Below, piece after piece: positions 23,701 to 33,800 of a stretch of DNA of 64,000 nucleotides. The notes beneath the pieces are model-generated. The model was not told the origin of the DNA, made no database searches, and saw nothing but the letters and a program-made list of their open reading frames with translations. Position numbers and translations under genes: made by a program. Source of the DNA: Chlorokybus atmophyticus (Eukaryota; Streptophyta; Chlorokybophyceae; Chlorokybales; Chlorokybaceae); assembly GCA_009103225.1 (NCBI GenBank), contig RHPI01000671.1:112937-176936 (forward strand). Direction: 5' to 3'. The stretch's first letter is position 1; every line of letters starts with the position of its first letter.

Positions 23701-24643
23701 GATGATAAAGCTTAACCTTACCCACTCTAGACACAATGCATGACCGACTGATATGTGAGCGCTGAAACGTTAGGGCGCTCATTAAAACAGATTGTACGTT
23801 TCATGCTCGCCGTCAAGTCTCACACCCTGATGTGATGACACATGGAGCACTTACCCATATGACTCAGGTCCAATCGGCCATGCGAGCGAGCCCCGCGTAT
23901 TCGCTGCTGCACCTCTGTAGTAGAGGCAACGAACACCAATCAGGTCGCATTGGTTGACTACACGTACTGAGTCCAGCTAAAACCCGTGCCAAATCCGTTA
24001 GCTGAGAATTGCGCACCCCCGCGGCTCTGTTCCTACCTTCAACATCTACCTCAGCCTGAACACTGCTGCTTTGCGCTGTGCAATGCTGCGACCTGTGCCT
24101 CCCGCCAGGCTGCTTCCGCTGCGCTCTCGCAGGCCTCTGCAGCAGGAATGTGTAACGCCAACTTGCAGCAGAAGCCATAACAACAGAAGAAGTGCAAGTG
24201 TGCATTGCACTCAGCCAGCATGCGTGTCCGCGCATCAAAGCAGCACCTGTACGAGGCGCCTGTTCGACGCTCCCAAACGGAAGTTGCTTGCGGTTTTGCT
24301 TGTGCAACCACTTAAACCTGCTGCATGCTTACTTCCGCCTAGCTTGTAGCTTGGATACAGCTTGCTGCTGGGGCACACAAGCAGCGGTGCAGAGGACACA
24401 CCCATAGCGAGAGCTTGCAGCACAGACACGCAATGCTCAGTTCAGAGCTTCTTCTTTGGACATTCTCAATTACTCAATCCCAGTCATGCACAGCTACGCC
24501 CGGAAGTACGCCCCAAACGAGCACACCGCCGCCGCTTCAACAGCAAATTTACGCTCGTGCATTGTTGCAGCTGATGATACTCACCGCTCGATAGCTCCAG
24601 TTGATATCTGCCCTGCCACTGCATCGTCACCGTCGATGTCCAT
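20723..24643 (-). CDS. Leucine-rich-repeat protein fused to a C-terminal alpha/beta-hydrolase domain
   Basis: I trace 17 exons: 24643-24585, 24317-24247, 24136-24056, 23914-23855, 23669-23560, 23354-23235, 23027-22935, 22854-22812, 22727-22618, ~22329-22261, 22174-22097, 21998-21900, 21795-21698, 21557-21399, 21307-21211, 21129-20965, 20848-20723. These give about 545 aa. After an Ala/Glu-rich helical N-terminus come LRRs (about residues 85-285), e.g. LDLSHMGLTELP, LVGNRLTSLPEEFGQL, LHGNSLRTLPASL, in the SHOC2/PIRL style with no signal peptide. The C-terminal domain (about 315-545) has a GDSMG nucleophile elbow (Ser ~427), a preceding YYADRL-AVTS helix, and a late HPIDDHR segment with the likely catalytic His. 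Junction 9/10 lacks a canonical in-frame acceptor, and intron 3 has a GC donor. The substrate is unknown. Confidence 0.82.
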
Positions 24644-25552
24644 GTCGGGCAGTGCACAGCCGTCAAAATGCTATGATATTGACGGCAATACACTAGCGGT
24701 TGTGATAGCTCTGGCGCTAATCACTCGCTTGCCGCGGCGGTAAGGGACGCTCAGCCTGCCACGTACGCCGCCGCCGCCGCCGCCGTTTCGTGTGTTACTG
24801 TGGGCTAAGCTTTCAGTGTATAGTTGACGATACGCTGAACGCATGCTGCTGGCGAGGTGGTAGGTGAGGCTGAAGGCTGCTGTCTTGGAAGGGAGGCTTG
24901 AGGCGTTCAGTTTTAGGCAGCTTAGCTGAGCTCACTTGAAGATTTCAGCTCAGACTCGAGCAAAGCTTACAGCCCACGCACACCTTGTGCTTCGCAGTAG
25001 CAGAGACAATTGCAGGATTGGTGCATGCAGCTTGCGGGTGGACGGTGACGGAGGTCATAGTGTAAGGGACGTGCTCGCTGCTTGAGTGCTCTTCTGGGCG
25101 ACGTGGAGAGGTAATAGCCATCAGGAACGCTTGCTGAATTACTACAAAATCAGTATATTTCTTCGTTAAGAGTGTGCGTTGCGGCACACAGTAGTTGCCA
25201 TGATAGTAGCAGCTGTCACTGCAGTTGAACAACAGTTTCCTATGCAAGCTGTACACAGTGCACTGCACCTATTCAGCCGACAGCTGGGTTGGCTGGTTGT
25301 TAAACACATCGTCGTGGGCATTCGTGTGCACTGGTCCTCTCGTGTGTCGTGTAAAACACAATCGCTTGCAACATTTGTTGGCTAGAGTCGTCACGAGTTG
25401 TGAACTTGCAATCTCAATTGCATCTCGCATTGTGTACAGTGGCAATGAAAGCATCAAAGGCCTTTACAGCAAGCGCTAGGGTCGATTGCGGGTTGATGGT
25501 TAACTGTGCTTGGTTGGGTGCAGGAAGTCATTGCTGTTGCTGAAACAGACAG
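24644..25552. promoter_or_regulatory. Shared upstream region of divergent LRR-hydrolase and Iojap genes
   Basis: The 909 bp between the two divergent start codons hold both promoters. A (CCG)n stretch at about 24766-24787 is the only compositional landmark. I see no TATA box or motif cluster that I would name. Confidence 0.35.
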
Positions 25553-28032
25553 ATGGTACAGCGCTGGCCTTTGCTCAGTCAGCTCAGGCAGGTTGCTCGC
25601 GTGGCTGCTGGTTTTGAGTCCAGCACAAGCTACGCTGTGGCCGACAATTATGCTGCGCAGCGACGCACTCACCTGAGCACAGCATGCCGACATGCAACAA
25701 CCTTGGCCAAGTAAGTGTCAATACATTTAAGAACAGAGATGATTCTGTATACATGCACACTGTACTGTACAGTTAGTGAATTCGTGTAGAGTTTTTTTAA
25801 AGCCTAGCAAGCATATTGATAGTTTTGCAATTTGCCAGCCATGTTGGAGTGTTTCAGCAGTTTTCCTGCAAAAGTTGACACCACTTCTTTTCAGTGCGGC
25901 CATCAACGTGTTGCACATGAAACCGTACATGTTGACCCATGAGGAAGAGGAGCAGCTGAGGTCGGATTCCGAAGACCTACAACGTGCCATACGCAAACGG
26001 GTGAAAAACAGGGTTTTGTACTGGGCGAGGCGCGTTGAGATCCCCAAAGAGGATCTGCAAGTTTTATGTGCAGCTGGGCTGCTTCCAGAAAGCATTATGG
26101 CGGTGGAGAACTTCTCGGAGGAGACGCTTTGGAGTGCTTACACAAGGGAGAAGTTAGTCTCTCGCCTACTGCCATTGCCAGATCGTGTGCCCCGGCAGTA
26201 TGTAGTTGAAGAAGAGGGTAGTACGTACTCGCCTGACCATCCATCAACGTCAGATGTTTATGCTGAGATTAGAAGAACTGCCCCCACCACGCGCAAGCCA
26301 AAGACGCCTGTGGATTTCAGGCTTTTGAAGATGTCCAGAGAGGAAGAGAGTGTACTACTCTCTGATACAGTTCCTGAAGAAGAGAAGCGCCGATTACGGT
26401 CAAAGATTTACAAGCGCAACTGGTACTTCGCAAACAAGGATGAGGTGTCGAAGCGAAAGCAGGCACGGATAGCTGAGCGCAGCGCTCTGAATGTCTTGCT
26501 GCAGAGTGTTGAACGGGAGTCTTTGAGAGCCGCGGTACAGCGTGAAGTTGCGAAAGCATCACCTGAATCTGCCTTCCTGCGCATGGCCTCAAAAGACTGG
26601 GCTCAACGCTTGCACGAACTGGTCAGTGCACACAAGCCTTCCTCACCTGCGCAGTGCTTTTAATGCATTTATGCTTGTGCAGAACTGACGCACGTGGTTG
26701 TTTCTGCATATATTGTCTGCAGAGTGAAAAAACTGAAGATGATTTCAGCCCCAAGAAAGCCGTAGGGCGACCAAGGCTGTACTTTCGCACACCCAAGGAG
26801 GTGCGCGAGCGAGTGCGCGGGTGTATGTGTTCTCGTTAAAAGCACATGCAGTTGTTAGCATTGAGATCAACGGATGCATGGTGGTTTGCTGTGTATCAGG
26901 AAGTAGCAGGGAGTTTGCCAAAAAGGCCGCGAGGGAGGCCGCCCAAGGTGAAGCAAGCAGTTGTGTGGGTTTTCCCGGAGAGGCCTAGGACTGCTAAACC
27001 TGTTGTACCTGTTGAAGAGAAGCAAGAACAAGAAACAACGGAACATCCACCTGCACCCCCTCAGCACCTTGTGAGTGCTCAGCTGCTGGAATGCTTGCAT
27101 TCATGTCGTGAATGGCTTGCTGCGAGTTATAATGCATTGGCTCACTTAGTCAGCATGATAGGACATATGAACATTTATGCACAACCGTTACCTGTGGCTT
27201 CAGGTGCCAGCGGAGTTGCCAAAGTCGCGACGCGCATATGCACATGCGTTTGACATTGGTGAAGTGGTGGGACTGTTGAAGAAGGCGCATGCGCAAGACG
27301 TGGTGGCGATCAACGTATCAGATCGCGTCGACTACACAGAGTGGATGGTCATCTGCACCGGTCGATCACCTATGCAGTTGAGCATGATGTCTGAGGCTCT
27401 TCTATACAAGGTGAGCCGGCTGCAACTCACAGTCCACAAGTCCAGAAGTCTGCTGTTGAACACCGTGATGGTGCTTGATTGCAAAGCCCACTCCCAGTTT
27501 TTTGTTGGCTAATCACTGGTTTGCTTGTTTTGGTCCCGCAGCTGAAGCAGCGCACACAACAAGTCATACCTGGCCTTGCCCCCGGCATCGAGGGTCGAGA
27601 GTCCAACGACTGGAAGATTGTGGATGCAGGTCCGTATTACAACCTGCGACAAATGCATGCATAGCAAGCATCGCAGCATATATGGTTCATCTGTTGCGTC
27701 TTCCTACCAGCGCTTGTTGGACACCTTTTGATGGTTGGTAATATTGCCTTACTGCAGGGAGTGTTGTGGTGCATTTCTTCTCGGAGGATGCGCGCAAGTA
27801 CTACGACCTGGAGCAGCTGTGGACGGCGCCCCCGGGTACCGATAGCCACATGCTGGAGGCCATCCTGGAGCTGGATGACAATGAGGCGGAGTTGTACGCA
27901 CACCTGTGGACCGACTATCCCAAGCCGGAAGAGCTCAGGGAGGCCAAGGCCAAGGGCACAGAAACTGTACGTGTGGACCGCTCGGTGCAGGAAGACACCC
28001 GTTTTATGTCACTTGCTGCGAGCCATGCGTGA
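25553..28032 (+). CDS. Long Iojap/RsfS-family protein with AT-hook motifs
   Basis: Iojap/RsfS (DUF143) proteins bind the large ribosomal subunit of bacteria and organelles and block or assist subunit joining. Seven exons (25553-25710, 25895-26621, 26723-26800, 26900-27070, 27204-27410, 27542-27629, 27758-28032) join in phase to 567 aa. The N-terminus, rich in Arg, Ser and Ala and almost without acidic residues (MVQRWPLLSQLRQVARVAAG), looks like a mitochondrial presequence. The RsfS domain occupies about residues 390-510, with DVVAINVSDRVDYTEWMVI, the RESNDWKIVDAG turn and VVHFFSEDARKYYDLEQLW. Typical family members have 110-250 aa; the ~380-residue extension here is charged and helical. It carries two AT-hook-like motifs (VGRPRLYF about 306-315; KRPRGRPPK about 329-337). 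The domain call is firm. The extension's role (organelle DNA or RNA contact) is inference. Confidence 0.88.
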
Positions 28033-28787
28033 GCTCTGTTTGTGGTGTTATCAATATTGAATGGGCTTGCTTTCAGTTGCGCTGTTCAACTAGTGGTGGC
28101 AGCTGCAATTTTCTCACGCTGCTTCGGTGATATTTGTACCAAACTGTATTGTAGGTATGTAAAACATTGCATCAACTGTGCGTATCACCATGGGCGCACA
28201 CAAGCAAACATGTGTACGCATCACAACTCAAGCAACAGTTCACACAAACGGGCTTGCTCTGTTTGTATGTTGATCAAAGTCAGTGCTTGAGCAGCAGTGC
28301 ATGACAGCTGCTCTGGTGACTCGGCTACTACTGTGTTTGTTTGCAACATATACTTCAATCAATCTACAACAGTTACCAATGTCGGTCCAGCTGTTTGGCA
28401 TGCTGGCGGAGTTTGCCTCATGCAACTCCCGTGCATTGGTTTGACTTCGAACAAGAGGACATTAGTACATTAGTATTTTGTTGTCACTATGCATGAGCAA
28501 AACCCTGACGAATTGTTTGTGCAGTGAGACAACTGTGCGCCATGAGATCCTTTGAGAGTGCATACAGCTTCCAGGCAGTGCATAGTAAGTTCTATCCTTG
28601 TCGCAAAGCATGGTTGTGATTCAGGCCTACAGGTGAGACGAGTGCAACGAGGCTACAAAGGTGCCAACAGTGATTGGTTGCAGCATTTGTGTCATCCTTG
28701 ACATTGAAGATGTAACCACATTGTCGTTGCAACCTAGAGGAGCTTGGTACGATGGATACATCACTGTAAAGGAAAAAAGGGGGAAGG

Positions 28788-29023
28788 GAGTGACAGGTCC
28801 ACAAGATCGTGAAGAGCACACACCTCAGCAGGGAGCTCAGTGAGGCCTGTTGAAACAAGAAGTTGCCGGCATGCCTCGATGATAAAGCTTAACCTTACCC
28901 ACTCTAGACACAATGCATGACCGACTGATATGTGAGCGCTGAAACGTTAGGGCGCTCATTAAAACAGATTGTACGTTTCATGCTCGCCGTCAAGTCTCAC
29001 ACCCTGATGTGATGACACATGGA
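28788..29023. repeat. 236-bp exact copy of 23611-23846 (part of LRR-hydrolase gene)
   Basis: By eye the two blocks are identical base for base at a constant offset of 5177. The source block covers the 5' part of an LRR exon (23611-23669) plus most of its upstream intron. The copy stops exactly at the N at 29024. Lack of any divergence plus the adjacent N favours a mis-joined contig end; a very recent duplication is the alternative. Confidence 0.9.
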
Positions 29024-29024
29024 N
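29024..29024. other. Single-N join
   Basis: One ambiguous base lies immediately after the duplicated block and most simply marks a scaffold or gap-fill join. Confidence 0.85.
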
Positions 29025-29180
29025 ATTCGCCCTACTGGTGACGATATGAGCTAATATGCTTGCCATGCCTGAGATACGCGTTGCAGATGGAAGGTTACTT
29101 ACTTACGCATCGAATGCGACTGCACTATTACACAAAACCAACAAATGAATGAATGATTACCACAACACTGGTAGTGACTC

Positions 29181-30516
29181 CTACACACGGTTGACACCCT
29201 TCTTGTCCCATTCTCCCTTCTTGCTGAACCTGCGCATAGTAGACCCACCCTCAGTTCTGTATGCAGCAACTGAACTGGCAGCACTGTGACAACGACACAT
29301 GAACGACAGGTGTGCGGTACTTACTTTCCGTATTTGGCATACATCTTTTGCCGCAGCGAGTCGCTCTTTGTCTCACTGGAGCTTTCGCGGTCTGCCTTCA
29401 GCGCAGACAGCTGCACACAACACATACACAGTTAGGAAAGCACAATGGAGGATGCCTAGCGCCAGTAACACCAACAACAGCAGCAGCAGCAGCAACACCA
29501 CCAACAACACAGTCTCTCCCACTGAATCGCGTCTGCAACTCAGCGCCAACAACAACTTCACCAGCAACAGTACCAGTACCTCCACCACCAACGATGACAA
29601 CAACAACAACATCATCATCATCACCGCTTCCTCACCTGGATGGGGTCGTGGCGCTCGCGATCCATGGCATCGATCTCGTCGTCGCTGAGGTCCTTGTAGA
29701 GCACCCTGACGACGGCGGCGTGCACGGCGGTGACGATCTGAAGGACCGCCACGATCGTCAGGCACCACTCGATGCCGCGCAGCACGGGCTCCTGCAAGCG
29801 GTGGTGATGGTGTTAGTGACAGTGAGGTGGGGGTGTAGTAAGAGTTTGGCATGAAGTGGTGAGTGTTGGTGAGGCAGAGTGTCTCTGTCTTACCCTGGTG
29901 TTGGTCTTCGGGTAGTGCTTTTCGACGGAGGCGAACTGCCAAGAAAGGAAGCGAGCCAAGATGTGAGAACTTTTGTTGCTAACATATGTAGTGGCACAAG
30001 GAGTAACAAGCATGGGACGATGATGTTTGTGCCTAGCCAAGTACTAATGTTTGAGCACATGTGCGTGCGTGTTTGACTGACTGACTCACTCACTGATTCG
30101 TGTGAGTGCCTGTTTGAGTGCTTGCGCGCACGTGCACGTGTGCGTGTGCGTGTGTGCGTGCAAATGCTTCCGCTCGTGTCGATGAGTGTAGGTGCTGCTT
30201 CGTGACCGTGCGTTTGTGCGTGGTCCCTCACATTGACGTAGAAGGCGATCAGGAGGGACGCGTTCGCGATGAACGACACGGTCGTCGTGCACAGGAAGAT
30301 GGTCGACATCACTCCTCTGAACCGGAACGCCGTGAGCCATGCCAATACGGCATTGCCCGCGCTGACGCCTCCCAGCACCCAGAACAGCCCCGACAGCGAC
30401 GAGCCTCCCTTCAGGTGAAGGCCCAACGCCAAGAAAACCACCAGAAGAGCCGCCAGGATCTGGATGATGGAGGCGGCGCGGATGAGCCAACCCCTGAACC
30501 TCAAAGCCGAGCCCAT
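29181..30516 (-). CDS. Small four-helix membrane protein, family not recognised
   Basis: Five exons (30516-30232, 29935-29894, 29791-29636, 29410-29325, 29229-29181) join in phase to 205 aa. Four hydrophobic segments are visible: about 14-34 (IIQILAALLVVFLALGL), 42-62 (SGLFWVLGGVSAGNAVLAWL), 68-93 (MSTIFLCTTTVSFIANASLL) and about 117-137 (CLTIVAVLQIVTAVHAAVV). The first three are in exon 1, and the C-terminal ~70 residues are charged (DLSDDEIDAMDRERHD, then KKGEWDKKG). The topology resembles tetraspan proteins, but the CCG signature of tetraspanins is absent. Start codon and all splice sites are canonical. It is head-to-head with the FNBP4-like gene (311 bp between start codons). Function unknown. 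Confidence 0.75.
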
Positions 30517-30827
30517 CTCTGACTACCTTCTCACTCCTGTGCTTCCTCCTTACCACCAGTTGCTCCGCCTCTACTTTCTACGGAGGCGGCGGCGGCGGTG
30601 GTGGTCAGCTTGTCTGGGACACGTGGCGAACGCTGGCGCTAGCCAAAGGCAAATATGGAGAGAAGCAGTCACGTCTCACGTGACCCACGTGAGACAGGCA
30701 CAGGTCCACGTACGCCGCGGCACAGCTCGTATTAGCAGCGGAGTACAGGAGACTGTTCTTCTGGTGCAGTGGTTTTAGGGTTTGCTGGCAGCCAAGAGTC
30801 ACCGTTGCGGGCGGCATACCGGGTGGC
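30517..30827. promoter_or_regulatory. Compact divergent promoter with a G-box/ACGT cluster
   Basis: Between the two divergent ATGs (30516 minus, 30828 plus) lies ACACGTGGC at 30619-30627. CACGTG then appears twice (30677-30682, 30686-30691) inside a perfect 10-bp inverted repeat (30673-30682 / 30686-30695), and CCACGTAC follows near 30703. ACGT-core G-boxes bind bZIP and bHLH factors in plants. Four such cores in about 90 bp of a 311-bp spacer suggest shared control, though this is inferred from motif density only. Confidence 0.55.
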
Positions 30828-33800
30828 ATGGGGCGGCGGCGGGAGCGGCAGGCGGCGGCGGCGGCCGCTGCTGGTGGTGCGTTGGGGGCCGGCGGGAGGC
30901 GCAGGACGAAGCTGGACCTGTGGGAAGAGCCTCCGCTGCCTCCGCCGCCTCCATCTGGAACCGAGTCGCCCGCCGCCGGTACGTTGGGTCTCTCAATTGG
31001 GCATGGTGCCTTGATGAAGCTTACTTCGCGATTGCCAGTTGCTGTACTTATATCAGCTTTGCGTTAATCTATTTTGTCCAGTTCTGCACGTTACATAACG
31101 TACACGTGACGAGCAAGGATATCTGCATAGAGTCATCAACATGTCTGTTGGACGGCAACACCACAGTAGAAGAGAGCACTTGCAGTGCTCGCTTCTACTG
31201 TGGTATTGCCGTCCAGTCCTACTCTTCAGCATCGTGCCTAATATCAGTCGGTGACGAGTCGATCGATCAGGATGGAGGTATTTACACTAAAGTCAAGCAA
31301 CACGTTTTGAGTGGATGATAAGATAAGTAGCTTATCTTTCATGACAGCACGATTGCGTCTGGGCTTTGTGTTTTCTTGATTGAGTAATTTGCCATCGACC
31401 ATGCAAAGCACCGTTCTCTTTGTTGCGGAGCTTGATTTGTTTGTTGGGCTGCGAGTCCGGTCAGCTGTTACCTTTCCATTGTTGCTTGTCACTACCTGAA
31501 TGTATGCTTGTGAAACGTCCAGGTAATGAGGACGCCGACACGCGGGCGCTTGCAGATGGTTCGACAGAGGATGGGGCGGAGCAGCTGCAGCCGTCTTTAG
31601 CCGCAGGTACATGCGCTCATTTACTACAGCTCCAGAGCATGAGTACCACTGCCGGCAGCTTTGTCTCCCGGAAAACAACACAACATTGTGTGCAACCGAC
31701 AATCATCGTCTTGGGACTTGCGTGCAACCAGAGTAGGCCACTGGGCCAGGCCGCTGTTGGTGGTCTGCCGTTCGTCACTACGGTAACGTATTGCATGGCA
31801 CCTTTTCTCACTTCTAAAACCTCTGTGCACCAGTAATCTTAGTCTTGTCCTTTATCACAACAATGTGGCATTGTGTCATGCTCTCAGTTGATTGGTGTGC
31901 TTCCAAGGCACGTATCACCAGTGCCTTCTTGCTTACAAGTTTTCTGACAGCAAACTTTGCATGCATTGGTTGGCAGGTGCAAATCCTTTGTCCAGTCTCT
32001 TAGGGCAATATAGCGACGATGAAGACGAGCAGGACGCTGCACCATCTAATGAAGCAGCCAATAAGGCCATGTCAAAAGATGCAAAGCCCGACAGTGTGCC
32101 GTCTAATGAAGCACCCAAGAAGGTCCTACAAACAAGTGCAAACCCCGACAAAAAAGCACCTGTGCGCGCGGTTGATGCCGAGGTAGGTCGGCCAGTTTGT
32201 TCACGTTGTGTTACAGAGGCGTTGTGACAGTGACATTGACAGCTGGCGTGCTTCAGGTGGAGCAATTCCTCAGCTCACTTCACTCCAGCGGCCTTTTAGA
32301 GCCTGAAACAGAACAGCCTGCTACTACTGCTACTCCCCCCAGCACATCGAGCAGGCCTTCCTCTCAGGATGCGGGCGAGCTCGCTGATGGGTGGCAACCA
32401 ATCTTCGACCAAGCCACAGAACAGTTCTACTATTGGAACATTCGCACCCGAGAGATCACATGGGAGCGGCCCGTGAAAGGTGCCATGAGCGCAGGCGTGA
32501 CGACGCCACCAGAGTCGGCCGAGACAGCTGAAGCCCGTATACCAGCTGAACAGCCCGCGGGTGCGGACACTGCAGTGCGATCTGAACCAGTCAATGCCGC
32601 AGACATTGTCAGTGCTTCGGGTTATTCCGACACATGCACTCTTTCAAGTGTGACGCCTCTGCCTCCTGGCTGGGAAGCTGTGCTGGACGAGGCAAGCAAC
32701 GAGTACTATTACTGGCACAAAGACATGGGAGAGACCACATGGGTGCGGCCAACAGGGGATCAGCAACCTGCGCAGTCATTTGAAGCAACAACCGCTGCCA
32801 ATGCAGCTGTTGCTGCCGAAGTCCCAGGCAGCCCTGATGCCTCCTTGGCAGTGACAGACGGTGAGCACTCCTGTAGTATTTGGCTTCATGCACTGCGCAG
32901 ATTGTAGCAGATGGCCTGATCAGGCTTGCTCCCATGTTGTGTGACCTGGACTTGTCATTTCATGACGTTGCATTAAATGTGGTAGGTTCTCAGCTGCAGT
33001 TGGCATCCCCTTATACCCTTGTAGGTGTGCAGCATGCTCCAGGCCAGCAACTGCCCGACACCTTCAAGGAGGGTGCAGCCGTGCCTGACCTTCTTGATGC
33101 CCCAGGGCAAGCTGATATGCGCTTGGAAGAGCCTGTGGAGAAGGAGCCACTTGCTGACGCTCACAGGCCTAGCACAAGTGGGCGAGGGAGCGCGGACCTC
33201 ACTGCTGCACGTGAGGCAGTACGAAGATTGAAGGAAGCCGCTGGGTCAGTCAAGCTGTGCCTGGGTCGTTTTCATCTCTTGAGCTGTGTGGTTGACATGG
33301 TGGAGTGTGCGCAGACCTTCCTTGGGCGATGTCGCTGTGCAAGCTCGCATAGCGATTGCGGCTGAGGCACGACTCCGGGATTGGGAGTCTTGCACGCAAG
33401 CATCGGCGTTGCAGGAAGTTTTTATACACTGGCAGAGGGCCATTGACGATGCTGCTGTTCACACGCAAGCAGAAGGTCCTCGGCTACAAGATGCAGCAGA
33501 GCCACCAGCTGAGCCTTCGACGACAGCTGCTCAGTCAGAGCTTGTTGCAGCCCACAGTGACGACAAAGAAGCTGAACCTGCTGCAGCACCAGCCACTGTT
33601 GATGTGCCAGCTTCTGATGTGAGATGCGAGGTACTGGAGGTACGCATGTCGATTGGTGAGACGTTTCAAGGTCAACATGTTGACATGTGGTTGGGGCTGA
33701 TGGCTGTTGCGCGGTGCAGGTTGACATGGAAGGCGACATGGAGGCTGACATGGATCTCAGCGAGGATGAAGCAGCGCTCAAGCCACCTGAGCAGCCGCCT

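Larger units (their letters stand above)
28033..29180. other. Intergenic DNA with a suspect duplicated block
   Basis: No gene seen. The block at 28788-29023 is an exact copy of 23611-23846 and ends at a lone N (29024), so it may be assembly noise. From 29025 the sequence leads into the 3' flank of the minus-strand membrane protein gene. Confidence 0.5.

Noticed and set aside
23725-23764. Extra 40-nt exon of the LRR-hydrolase gene
   Set aside because: It could be spliced in phase, but joining 23855 directly to 23669 gives a complete LRR (LDLSHMGLTELP), so the cassette is unnecessary.
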